Source: Hymenobacter citatus
Lineage (GTDB): Bacteria; Bacteroidota; Bacteroidia; Cytophagales; Hymenobacteraceae
Assembly: GCF_014333615.1 (NCBI RefSeq)
Contig: NZ_JACSCY010000015.1
Location: forward strand, 62,001-126,000
Length of the DNA stretch: 64,000 bases
Direction: 5' to 3'
The position numbers and the translations under genes are program-made. Positions within the stretch are counted from its first letter, which is position 1. The number at the start of each line of letters is the position of its first letter. The notes under the pieces are model-generated. The model did no database searches, was not told where the DNA came from, and saw nothing but the letters and a program-made list of their open reading frames with translations. Shown here piece after piece: positions 24,218 to 32,201 of the stretch.

Positions 24218-24787
24218 ATGATACGACCTTTCCTGCATCGCCTGCTTCTGAGTGCTTCACTGTTGGCCTTTGCCGGCAGTGCTACGGTGCTTTCTGGCTG
24301 CAACAAAACGCCGAGCTACCTCAAACAATACGAAGACCACCGCGAGCAGCAAAAAACGCTGGACGATGCTTCGATTATGAAGTATCTGACAGCCAACAAC
24401 ATCAAAAACTTCACCCGCACTGAATCGGGCTTGTATCTGGTGCCTGTTACAGACGCTCCTGCGGGTACTGAAACGATCAAAGAAGGTCAGCGAGTAGAAA
24501 CGCAGTATATCGGCAAGTTTATCAACGATGGGGTGCTCGGCACTACCTTCGACAGCTCTTACGATAACCGCACGCCCTGCCAGTGTTTTCAGGTAGTAGC
24601 TGGCGCCGGTAACGTGATTAAAGGCTGGGATGAGGCGCTACTGCTCATGAAACCCGGCGACCGGAAGCTGCTGCTTATTCCCTCCTACCTGGCCTATGGC
24701 TCTCAGTTGTCGGGCGACCCTATCTCAAACGTTGGCAATGACCGGGTACTGCAGTTCGACATGATCGTAACCAAGCGCGTTAACTAA
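24218..24787 (+). CDS. FKBP-type isomerase lipoprotein, divergent
   Basis: 189 residues. Lipobox LSGC near residue 28, helix with IMKYLTANNIKNF, and an FKBP domain that has drifted: TQYIGKFINDGVLG, a Cys pair CQCF, GNVIKGWDEALLLM, LAYGSQL. Several aromatic pocket residues differ from its neighbours, so catalytic activity is less certain than for them. It starts 24 bases after the previous stop, so it is in the same operon. Confidence 0.9.
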   Translation: MIRPFLHRLLLSASLLAFAGSATVLSGCNKTPSYLKQYEDHREQQKTLDDASIMKYLTANNIKNFTRTESGLYLVPVTDAPAGTETIKEGQRVETQYIGKFINDGVLGTTFDSSYDNRTPCQCFQVVAGAGNVIKGWDEALLLMKPGDRKLLLIPSYLAYGSQLSGDPISNVGNDRVLQFDMIVTKRVN

Positions 24788-24793
24788 TAGCGC

Positions 24794-25243
24794 ATGATAG
24801 CACAGCGTTGGTGGGCCTGCTGGTTATGTTTGAGTCTGCTTTTCAGTACTCTCACTGTTGTAGCACAAACTCCACCGGCTGATACCGTGCAAACCGCTAG
24901 CGGCCTGCGCTACTCGATAACGACACTTGGCACCGGCCCTACTCCTCAGGCCGGCGACAAGTTGGTGGTGGAGTACTCTGGCTTCCTACCCAATGGCAAG
25001 GTGTTCGATTCGTCGGTGGTAGATGGGCATCCGTTGCGCCTGCGGGTAGGGCGCGGCGAGGTTATCAAAGGTTGGGACGAGGTGCTCTTATTACTACCCG
25101 CCGGCACCCGCGCCCGCGTCTGGATTCCAGCCGCGCTGGCCTACGGTGCAAAAGGTGCCCGCGACCCCGACGATGATAGTCGTTACCTTATTCCACCTAA
25201 TACCGATTTGGTATTCGACCTGACGGTGGTGAAGGTGAGATAG
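24794..25243 (+). CDS. FKBP-type peptidyl-prolyl isomerase, secreted
   Basis: 149 residues. A cleavable signal ends near VVAQ with no lipobox Cys, unlike the three upstream paralogues. The single FKBP domain is canonical: VVEYSGFLPNGKVFDSS, GEVIKGWDEVLLLL, ALAYGAKG and a C-terminal DLVFDLTVVKV. It begins six bases after the previous gene. Its last four codons and stop are the left arm of the inverted repeat 25229-25359. Confidence 0.93.
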   Translation: MIAQRWWACWLCLSLLFSTLTVVAQTPPADTVQTASGLRYSITTLGTGPTPQAGDKLVVEYSGFLPNGKVFDSSVVDGHPLRLRVGRGEVIKGWDEVLLLLPAGTRARVWIPAALAYGAKGARDPDDDSRYLIPPNTDLVFDLTVVKVR

Positions 25244-25359
25244 TGAGATGGTGACATGGTGAGTTTGAGTTTCTATCAGCGCTAACGGCGCCACTTGCGC
25301 AGAATGCGCGGTTAGAACCTCAAACTCACCATGTCACCATCTCACTATTTCACCTTCAC
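25229..25359. repeat. Inverted repeat covering the ends of FKBP4 and recO
   Basis: Arms of about 43 bases (25229-25270 and 25316-25359) match at all but two positions when inverted; they consist of GTGAAGGTGAGATAGTGAG and ATGGTGACATGGTGAG units. Both stop codons, of the FKBP gene and of convergent recO, lie inside the arms. The loop includes GCGCCACTTGCGCA, shared with the element at 54433. Confidence 0.9.
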
Positions 25360-26078
25360 TCGGCTAGCACTTCCGATAGCACGGCCAGCGAGCGGACGTC
25401 GCCTAGGTGCTCGATGTGGAGTTGGTAGTAGCGGATGAGTAGATTGAGTAGCTCGCGGCGCACCCGGCCATTGGGCACGGTGGCGTGGGTAGGGTCGTGC
25501 AGCAGTTCGTCGAAATACTGATCAAATTCCTGGAAGCGTAGCACGGTAGGCGTGCTGGTGCCGCTACCCGTAGCAGGTACCGCCGAGGCAAAGGCTACTT
25601 GGGTGGTTATCTCCTGCCCCGATTCTACCCCGAACCCTAGATAGGAAGCTAGGCGCAGCAGGAAAATCAGGGCAAAATTCTCGTAGCCCGTTTGCTGCTG
25701 ATCGAAGGCCAGCAGAGCATCGTGCAGGAAATGGAACAGCGGCTCGTTTTCCTCTTCTTCCTGCACCACCCGCCCCACAATTTCCGATAGTACCAAGGCC
25801 ACACTGCTCTTCTGCACATCAAACGGAATGCTGCGGTAGGATTCGGCGCAGCGGTACTCCGAGAGGCGCGTGAGGCCGCCTTGGCGTGAAGTGTAGGCCA
25901 CCAAATCCAGCAACGTGAAAGGCTGAAACAGCGCAATGCGTCCGGGAGGCTTGGCCTTGCGCACCCCATTCACTACGTACGACTGCAACCCCAACCGCTC
26001 GGTATACACCCGCGCAATAATGGACGTTTCGCGGTAACGCATGTAGTTGAGGACAATACCGCGGGTTTTGATCAGCAT
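25356..26078 (-). CDS. recO: DNA repair protein RecO
   Basis: 240 residues, usual length. N-terminal OB-fold start TRGIVLNYMRYRETSIIA and later YVVNGVRKAKP are typical of Bacteroidota RecO; the helical C-terminal domain follows. RecO works with RecF and RecR to load RecA on SSB-coated gaps. No zinc-binding CxxC set is visible, as in many members. The stop lies in an inverted-repeat arm. Confidence 0.93.
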   Translation of the reverse strand: MLIKTRGIVLNYMRYRETSIIARVYTERLGLQSYVVNGVRKAKPPGRIALFQPFTLLDLVAYTSRQGGLTRLSEYRCAESYRSIPFDVQKSSVALVLSEIVGRVVQEEEENEPLFHFLHDALLAFDQQQTGYENFALIFLLRLASYLGFGVESGQEITTQVAFASAVPATGSGTSTPTVLRFQEFDQYFDELLHDPTHATVPNGRVRRELLNLLIRYYQLHIEHLGDVRSLAVLSEVLAE

Positions 26079-26154
26079 AGTTTCACTTAAAAGGTAAGAG
26101 CAGCAGACGCTAGCTTTGATACCTAGTTTAACACCTTTTGGAATAGACTAATTC

Positions 26155-28509
26155 CTACTTCTCTACCACTGCAATTTTGCTGATGCAGCCGTTCTTGCCA
26201 TCGGCATCGGACGAGAGGACCAGGTAGACCCCGGACTGCACGCGGCGGTTATTGCTATCGAGCAGGTTCCAGGTGACGGTGCCGCCGTTGGCGCGGGTTT
26301 GGTAGACGAGGGCGCCGGTCACGTCCGTTATTTTCACAATGGCATCGTTCACTAGGCCCGAAATTCCTACCTCGCCGGTAAAGCTGGTGCGCACGGGATT
26401 GGGGGTCACCTTCACGCAGTCGGGCTTACCTTCTGTGATGGTAGCCGAACCACGGTAGGTCACCAGGCCCGCATCGGTAGCCACAAACACCTCGCCGGTG
26501 CGGTCGTTCACCGATACATCGTTGATGTGGTTGGAGGGTAGCGGGCTGTTGGCAGTAGTGAAATGCAGCAGCGCCTCGTCGGCATCGGCATTGAACAGCC
26601 ACAGGCCGTTATCAGCTGTACCAAACCATTTGCGGTTGGCCCCATCCGTGGCGATGCACAGCACGGTTTGACCGCGCAAAATGGCGAAGCCCGTATCCGA
26701 TTCGCCCTTACGCAGGAATGGCACCCGAAACGTTGCGCTGGGGTCGAAGGCTTGACTGGGGTCGTCGAAAACGGCCACGCCCACTTCGCTACTGCTACCA
26801 CTGGCTACCCAGATGGCGCCTCGTCGGTCCTTCACCACATCGTAGAGGTTAATGAGACCCGGCGTAGAGTTATCGGGGGAGGTAGCACTCGTGAAATAGC
26901 GCACGGCGCCAGTAGCAGGGTCATAGGCTACCAAGCCCTGACCGCCCTGGCGGGCCTGCGTCGCCCAGGCCACCTTGTTGTCGTCGAGGGCAAGGCGGTC
27001 GAGGTTCTCAGAACCGGAGAAATAGGGTAGTGTCCGCCAGGCATTGTTGGTGGGACTGAAGACGAACAGGCCCGAATTGTTGGTGCGCTGGTGGCGATTT
27101 ATCACCCACACATCGCCGTTGCCATCTAAGGCCACATCCGTGATACGGGCGTAGTTTGGATTACTGATAGCGCTCAGTATCGGGCTGTTACCATTGGTAG
27201 GGTTAAACAGCCGAAAGTTGCCCGCGCCTTTCCACGCCAACAACCCTTGTCCATAGCTACCCACATAGAGTGTGCCGTCGGCGGTGCGCACGCCGTGGGT
27301 CAGGTCTTTGGGGTTGGGGTATTGCGCGGGGTCGGGTAGGGTAGTGGATGTGATATTAGTCCAACGACCATCCTGGTATTCATAGAAACCAGCATACAGT
27401 TCGTTTTGCAGGTAGCGGTCCTGATAGCCGCCGCTGAACACATCGGTGATGCCGCTGCGGGCATCGCTATACACGCCAAAGCTAAGGGCGGTAGCCGGGG
27501 CATTGGTTACAAAGCTCTCGGCCTGCTGCCCATCAGCCGCAACACGGACGAGGCCATTGCGGTAATCGGCCACGTAGTAGGCGCCATCGCGCGCCCGCAA
27601 AGCCGCCCGCGGGCTCTGAATGGGCGCGGCAGTCAGCGTCCGCACCTGCCCGGCGGCATTCAATACGCTCACTTTTTGGTTATCGGTAATGATCAACCCA
27701 GCCGCCGAAGGCGTGAGCTGGCTGAAGGTGCCAACACTGGTGCCAGGTACAGCTTGCCAAGTTTGTCCGGCAGGTAGGAAGCGGTACAGCTGGTCGCCAT
27801 TAACGCCTGCGTATACGGTGCCCGCCTGCATGGCCAAGGTGCGGTACGGGTCGCCGGCACGCGCGGGTAGCACGATGGCCCAGGCACGAGAATCGAGCAG
27901 ATTGGCTGCCAGCGAGCCGCGCAGGACGCCGCCCGAGGTAGCGGCCAACAAGTAGCCATCAGCCACGGTGGTAGCGTACACTTGCACAGCCGCCCCACCA
28001 GCGCCAATGTTGGTGTAGGTTTCGCGCACTTCCAGCCGCGTCATATCCAGTACCAACAGCCCAAAGCTGCACGACAGGTAGGCCAACCGATTATGGAAGG
28101 CAATGCCGTAAATGGCCTTAATACCCGTGATTTGCTTGCGCAGAATATCCGTTAGGTTCTGAATAGAACCGTCAGCTTGCAGCACGTCGAGGTTGCCGTT
28201 GGCGTAGGCCACCAGCGTCTGACGCGTCAGGGAGTCGTAGGCTACGGTTTGTACGCCCACGTCGTGCAGGCCGTCGCGGCGCGAAAGCAACGCCGTGGTA
28301 TTTAGCTCTTTATCGTAATAAAAAAAGGCGTCTTCGGCGGCTACGTATACGCGGTTGCCGGCATCGGTCAGGGCCTTGGCGCGGTTGATGGGCAGGTGCA
28401 ATTGCCAGTCGCCGTAGCCCACGCCCGACTGCGCCCGGGCAGGTAACGGGGGCAGCAGGCCCGTGAGCAGAAGCAGTACATAGCACAGGGTGGGTAGGAG
28501 GTGGCGCAT
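26155..28509 (-). CDS. PorZ-like T9SS protein with beta-propellers and type A sorting domain
   Basis: 784 residues from the ATG at 28509. Signal peptide ends at ARAQ. The mature start GDWQLHLPINRAKAL and repeated VYVAAEDAFFYYD-type blades show the two-component-regulator propeller family; the C-terminus has the type A sorting signature VTPNPVRTSF...GVYLVLSSD. PorZ is a surface T9SS component of the attachment complex that delivers the LPS linker to the sortase. Two other T9SS-sorted proteins are in the window at 56-62 kb, so the system operates here. A generic propeller cargo protein is the alternative. It lies downstream of tdk on the same strand. Confidence 0.82.
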   Translation of the reverse strand: MRHLLPTLCYVLLLLTGLLPPLPARAQSGVGYGDWQLHLPINRAKALTDAGNRVYVAAEDAFFYYDKELNTTALLSRRDGLHDVGVQTVAYDSLTRQTLVAYANGNLDVLQADGSIQNLTDILRKQITGIKAIYGIAFHNRLAYLSCSFGLLVLDMTRLEVRETYTNIGAGGAAVQVYATTVADGYLLAATSGGVLRGSLAANLLDSRAWAIVLPARAGDPYRTLAMQAGTVYAGVNGDQLYRFLPAGQTWQAVPGTSVGTFSQLTPSAAGLIITDNQKVSVLNAAGQVRTLTAAPIQSPRAALRARDGAYYVADYRNGLVRVAADGQQAESFVTNAPATALSFGVYSDARSGITDVFSGGYQDRYLQNELYAGFYEYQDGRWTNITSTTLPDPAQYPNPKDLTHGVRTADGTLYVGSYGQGLLAWKGAGNFRLFNPTNGNSPILSAISNPNYARITDVALDGNGDVWVINRHQRTNNSGLFVFSPTNNAWRTLPYFSGSENLDRLALDDNKVAWATQARQGGQGLVAYDPATGAVRYFTSATSPDNSTPGLINLYDVVKDRRGAIWVASGSSSEVGVAVFDDPSQAFDPSATFRVPFLRKGESDTGFAILRGQTVLCIATDGANRKWFGTADNGLWLFNADADEALLHFTTANSPLPSNHINDVSVNDRTGEVFVATDAGLVTYRGSATITEGKPDCVKVTPNPVRTSFTGEVGISGLVNDAIVKITDVTGALVYQTRANGGTVTWNLLDSNNRRVQSGVYLVLSSDADGKNGCISKIAVVEK

Positions 28510-28535
28510 GCGGAACAAGGTACATACTACACCTT

Positions 28536-28563
28536 TAGCTTGTAGCTATTGGCTGTAGGCTTT
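28536..28563. repeat. Heptamer array between porZ-like and tdk genes
   Basis: Four imperfect 7-base units (TAGCTTG, TAGCTAT, TGGCTGT, AGGCTTT), same family as 17132-17166 and 41047-41078. Confidence 0.55.
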
Positions 28564-28590
28564 TCTATCGGAGCCGGTTCTGACTACCGC

Positions 28591-29220
28591 TTAACTTTCC
28601 TGACGAGCGGCGGGGCGAACTATGGCGGGTGCCTTCTCCTGCATCCCGGCCTGAAAACACGGCCGACAACGCGCCTCGTACGAGTCGGTTTCACCGAGCA
28701 GCACTTGCGCCTCGGAAGCGGCAATACGGAAAGAATAGGCTGCTACCTCGCCGCAGCACACGCACACGGCGTTTACCTTGGTCACAAACTCGGCCACGGC
28801 CATTAGGGCTGGCATGGGGCCGAAGGGCTTGCCGGTGTAGTCCATGTCGAGGCCGGCCACAATCACGCGGGTACCCTGATTGGCCAACTGATTGCACACG
28901 TCGACCAGCGAGTGGTCGAAAAACTGCGCTTCGTCGATGCCCACTACGTCGCAGCCGCTGGCGAGCAGCAGCATTTCTTCGGGTAGCTGCACAGGGGTGG
29001 AGCGGATGCTGGTGGCGTTGTGCGACACCACATCGTGCTCGTGGTAGCGGGTATCGAGGGCCGGTTTGAAAATTTCGACCCGCTGGCGGGCAATTTTGGC
29101 GCGATTGAGCCGGCGGATCAGTTCCTCGGTTTTACCCGAAAACATGGAGCCCGCCACCACTTCAATCCAGCCCCGATGCGGTGCTTCGCGGCCATTGCCA
29201 ACGCGAGGTTCGATGAACAC
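28591..29220 (-). CDS. tdk: Thymidine kinase
   Basis: 209 residues from the GTG at 29220, chosen because it gives VFIEPR, matching the FIEP start common in Bacteroidota; the longer frame to 29277 overlaps the promoter. The P-loop is GSMFSGKTEELIRR, DEAQFF is the Walker B region, and the zinc lasso uses CVCC and CRPC. It phosphorylates thymidine in salvage and fits the nucleoside permease at 19341. Confidence 0.94.
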   Translation of the reverse strand: MFIEPRVGNGREAPHRGWIEVVAGSMFSGKTEELIRRLNRAKIARQRVEIFKPALDTRYHEHDVVSHNATSIRSTPVQLPEEMLLLASGCDVVGIDEAQFFDHSLVDVCNQLANQGTRVIVAGLDMDYTGKPFGPMPALMAVAEFVTKVNAVCVCCGEVAAYSFRIAASEAQVLLGETDSYEARCRPCFQAGMQEKAPAIVRPAARQES

Positions 29221-29274
29221 AGTCGATGCGTGAATGAATGAGTGAATAAGAGAATTTGTCCGGAGACAAAGGGT

Positions 29275-29305
29275 CAAATTTACAACTTTGGCCGGCAGGG
29301 GGCAA
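29275..29305 (-). promoter_or_regulatory. Promoter of tdk
   Basis: On the minus strand TTG (29305-29303) is followed after 20 bases by TAAATTTG (29282-29275), fitting the Bacteroidota -33/-7 pattern. Confidence 0.6.
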
Positions 29306-29326
29306 CAACGCTGCTTTCACTGTTGA

Positions 29327-29497
29327 GGGTAGCAGGACGAGAGGGTAGCCAGTAAGAAGATTGTCATCCTGAGCTTGCGAAGGACCTTATCACATGAGAA
29401 CGACTATCGCAACCACGACTCGTTTAACTGGCAGAAGGTCCTTCGCTGCGCTCAGGATGACAACCTTCTTACTGGCTACCCTCTCATCCTGCTACCC
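29327..29497. repeat. 62-base-arm composite inverted repeat
   Basis: Arms 29327-29388 and 29435-29497 match with only a few changes. Each joins an outer module (GGGTAGCAGGACGAGAGGG, TAGCCAGTAAGAAG) to an inner one (TTGTCATCCTGAGC, GCGAAGGACCTT); the inner module is shared with 19128-19229. The outer right end contains the stop codon of the ferredoxin gene. Confidence 0.9.
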
Positions 29498-29818
29498 CAC
29501 CCCATACTGCACGTGCGGCAGCTTCGTAGCTTCGGGCACACAGCCGGTCACGTCGCCGGCAGGTAGGCGGGTTTGGCAGGTGAGGCGCTCGTGACTGAGT
29601 AGGCGGCCGGCACGGCGGTAACGCAATTCTGGATCGGTGGGTGGCGTTAGTAGTTCTAGGCCCGTTACGACCTGTATGCGGCAGCTGGTACACCGCCCAC
29701 GGCCCCCGCAGGCGTGCATCCAATCGTGGCCAGCGGCTTGCAGTGCCGCCAGCAACGTAGTGCCAGCTGGCACCGGCACAGCCACGCCAAATAGATTTTG
29801 CACGGTCAAAATGGGCAT
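29492..29818 (-). CDS. 2Fe-2S ferredoxin
   Basis: 108 residues. Plant-type ferredoxin fold with the cluster ligands CGGRGRCTSC and a distal Cys in RLTCQTRL. The central insertion with paired Arg (ELRYRRAGRLLSHERL) resembles ferredoxins of the chlorosome/Bacteroidota set. Its electron partner is unknown. It diverges from the unknown gene at 29852 with only 33 bases between, so the two share a promoter region. Confidence 0.92.
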   Translation of the reverse strand: MPILTVQNLFGVAVPVPAGTTLLAALQAAGHDWMHACGGRGRCTSCRIQVVTGLELLTPPTDPELRYRRAGRLLSHERLTCQTRLPAGDVTGCVPEATKLPHVQYGVG

Positions 29819-29851
29819 CTTTCCCTAAATTGCCATTGAATAAGGCTTTCA

Positions 29852-30961
29852 ATGAAGGACAAATATAGCTCCGCGAAACGCGAACAATACGGCCGCCGCT
29901 TGGCGGCACACTTGTGCAACCAGCACTTCCTTGCCCAGCCCGACGCTACCTTAGACGGTCCCGCTGTGCTGAAATTTACGCCCATCCGGCAGGTCAATCT
30001 GTTTGTGGTGCAGCAGCTACTGGGCCAGTGGACCCAGGAAATGGCCCGGCTGCGCAGTCCCTACTTCGACTTTGAGGCTGCCGACGTGCGGCAGGCCCTC
30101 ACGCAGTTCATGAACACCCTGTCGCGGCGCATTAAGCTAAGCCGTGCCACGTTTGAGCCGCTGCTGGCCACAGCTGTGGCCGATACGCTGGGCATTGCCA
30201 CCGATCCGGAACAGATTTTTGAGGGTAAAATCCTGGGCACTAGTCCCAGCGTGGCCGTGGAGCAGCTCCACGACGCGTTGCGCTACATTGATGTAGACAA
30301 AGCGTGGTTTCAAACGTTTATCGACTCTCTGGTGAAGGGCGCGCCCTTGGAGCGCACCTTTGTGCTGGAGCGGTTTCGGCAGTATCAGCAGGCCAACCAC
30401 GCCCGGCAACGCCCCCTGGAAAAGCTGGTGGAAGAGCTAAGCAATCTGCTACCCCTTACCGCTGCTGATCTGCGTGAGGATGGCCCCGTGGCCGAAGCGC
30501 CACCCCGCCCCGCCCCTACCCCACCGCCGGTAATGGCCGCCCCGACACCACCGCCTGCTCCGCCGGTAGCCCCCGCGCCCCCTACCCCAGCCCCGGCATC
30601 TGCACCAGAGGCTCCGGCTGCGCGACTCTACGAAAAGCTCAAAAGCGAACATACGTCTGTGCCAAGCCTGAGCACGACGCTGCGCACCGAGCGCCAGTCG
30701 GCAACACTAGCCGAAAAACCAACGCGAGTGGAATCGTTGCGGGAAGCCATTTCCATCAACCAACGGTTCAGCTTTATCAACGAGCTGTTTAACGGAGAGA
30801 ACATGGAGTATCACACTGCTATACAGCACCTTGACACCCTACCCGACGCCGACGCGGCCAAACGCTACGTGACGGATACACTGGCTAAATCGCACGACTG
30901 GACCCGCAAGGAAGAGCACGTGGGGCGCCTACTGAAGCTGATTGACCGCAAGTTTGCGTAG
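29852..30961 (+). CDS. Unknown protein, two helical domains joined by a Pro-rich linker
   Basis: 369 residues, no signal peptide or membrane helix. N-terminal region (1-205) is helical and mixed charge, with RRIKLSRATFEPLLA; a Pro/Ala-rich linker runs from about 207 to 255 (PRPAPTPPPVMAAPTPPPAP and on); the C-terminal region (about 285-369) begins SLREAISINQRFSFINELFN and ends EEHVGRLLKLIDRKFA. The last block looks like a conserved Bacteroidota domain of unknown function. A cytoplasmic scaffold or adaptor is possible, but no function can be claimed. Confidence 0.85.
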   Translation: MKDKYSSAKREQYGRRLAAHLCNQHFLAQPDATLDGPAVLKFTPIRQVNLFVVQQLLGQWTQEMARLRSPYFDFEAADVRQALTQFMNTLSRRIKLSRATFEPLLATAVADTLGIATDPEQIFEGKILGTSPSVAVEQLHDALRYIDVDKAWFQTFIDSLVKGAPLERTFVLERFRQYQQANHARQRPLEKLVEELSNLLPLTAADLREDGPVAEAPPRPAPTPPPVMAAPTPPPAPPVAPAPPTPAPASAPEAPAARLYEKLKSEHTSVPSLSTTLRTERQSATLAEKPTRVESLREAISINQRFSFINELFNGENMEYHTAIQHLDTLPDADAAKRYVTDTLAKSHDWTRKEEHVGRLLKLIDRKFA

Positions 30962-30993
30962 CTAAACACTCTTTCTAGTTCCGCTGTCTATCG

Positions 30994-31040
30994 ATAGGGC
31001 TTGGTTGATTTCTTCGCGAACAACCAAGCCCTATTTTTTT
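30994..31040 (+). terminator. Rho-independent terminator
   Basis: ATAGGGCTTGGTTG pairs perfectly with CAACCAAGCCCTAT, then seven T. It lies 33 bases after the unknown gene. Confidence 0.93.
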
Positions 31041-31060
31041 GAACTCCGCTACCTGTAGTT

Positions 31061-32122
31061 GTGCCCCCTACCCCTGCTTCTCTCGCTGCTGTGCCTACTA
31101 CCTGGCGTAATTGGCTGCTGGTATATATAGTGGCAGTAGGGTTGCTGGCGGGTGGCGCCTACACCATGTACAGGCACTACGATTTCTCACACTCTCTGGA
31201 CACGCGCAGCTACTTGCGCGTGGCACAGGGCAAGTTTCGGGGCACTAGCATTACGCGGCGCTACCGGGTAGTAGTGCCATGGGCGGCGGCGGCCGTAGCG
31301 TGGCCTATCAAGAAAGTATACACCCGCGTATGGCCCCAACGCCCGCAGAGCGAGTGGCCTCTGCGGCTGGCTTTTTATATCGTAAATACGCTGGTGCTGG
31401 CCGGCGCGGGGCTACTTATGTTTCGTACGTGCCTGCTTTACGGCGCATCGCCACCCGCGGCGCTGCTGGCGCTGGCGGCGGTGTTGTGCAGCCGTTGGGC
31501 AGTGTACTTGGCGGGGCTACCCATGGTCGATAGCCTATACGTGTTGGTGGTAGCGTTGGCGTTTTATGCCGCTCGTAGCGGGTCAAGAGCAGCGCTGGTT
31601 TGCTGCCTGCTGCTGGGGCCACTGGCCAAGGAGTCGTTTGTGTTCTTGGTGCCGTGGCTGCTGGTCTTTGGCCAAACGGCCGGGCGCTGGCCATTGCAGC
31701 TTATGCTGTTAACGGCAGCAGGGGCCCTCACCTACACCATCCGATACTGGATAGACGCGCAAGCCGGCACCCCACCCGCAGCCAGTGTACAGAACGCTTT
31801 TCATCACTTTGAGAACCTACGCTATTCACTCCAACGCCTGTTCTCGGTGGGCGGGGCAGGAGACCTATTCAGCGTACTTGGCTTTTTCTGGTTGCTGTTT
31901 TTATTGGGCTTGTGCGACGCTGCCCTGTGGAGGCGATGGATAGCGCCGTTGGGCTGGGCCGGCGGCACTTTTCTGTTGCTCGTGCTGGTGCACATGCTGC
32001 TTTCCGGCGAGTTGGGTCGTATGGCGTATCTGGGTACTCCTGTGCTGGCCGTGGGCTTGGCTTTGGTGCTAACGCATCATCCGCTGGGCCGCTGGCTAAT
32101 CAACGTTCAGCATAATCCATAA
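31061..32122 (+). CDS. Polytopic membrane protein, GT-C-like
   Basis: 353 residues from a GTG at 31061; a later start is possible. About nine membrane helices. A loop after helix 1 has YDFSHSLDTRSYLRVAQG, placing acidic residues where GT-C glycosyltransferases bind the lipid-phosphate sugar, and a later helix has PLAKESFVF. This supports a GT-C or related integral-membrane enzyme, but no family was recognised with certainty. It is isolated by a terminator upstream and converges on rodA. Confidence 0.75.
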   Translation: MPPTPASLAAVPTTWRNWLLVYIVAVGLLAGGAYTMYRHYDFSHSLDTRSYLRVAQGKFRGTSITRRYRVVVPWAAAAVAWPIKKVYTRVWPQRPQSEWPLRLAFYIVNTLVLAGAGLLMFRTCLLYGASPPAALLALAAVLCSRWAVYLAGLPMVDSLYVLVVALAFYAARSGSRAALVCCLLLGPLAKESFVFLVPWLLVFGQTAGRWPLQLMLLTAAGALTYTIRYWIDAQAGTPPAASVQNAFHHFENLRYSLQRLFSVGGAGDLFSVLGFFWLLFLLGLCDAALWRRWIAPLGWAGGTFLLLVLVHMLLSGELGRMAYLGTPVLAVGLALVLTHHPLGRWLINVQHNP

Positions 32123-32201
32123 CCGCACTTTCAGGAGGTAGAGAAGTGAATTACTCATTTCATTACAACATCCTCTCTTACTATAGCATCACACCAACGC
32201 C

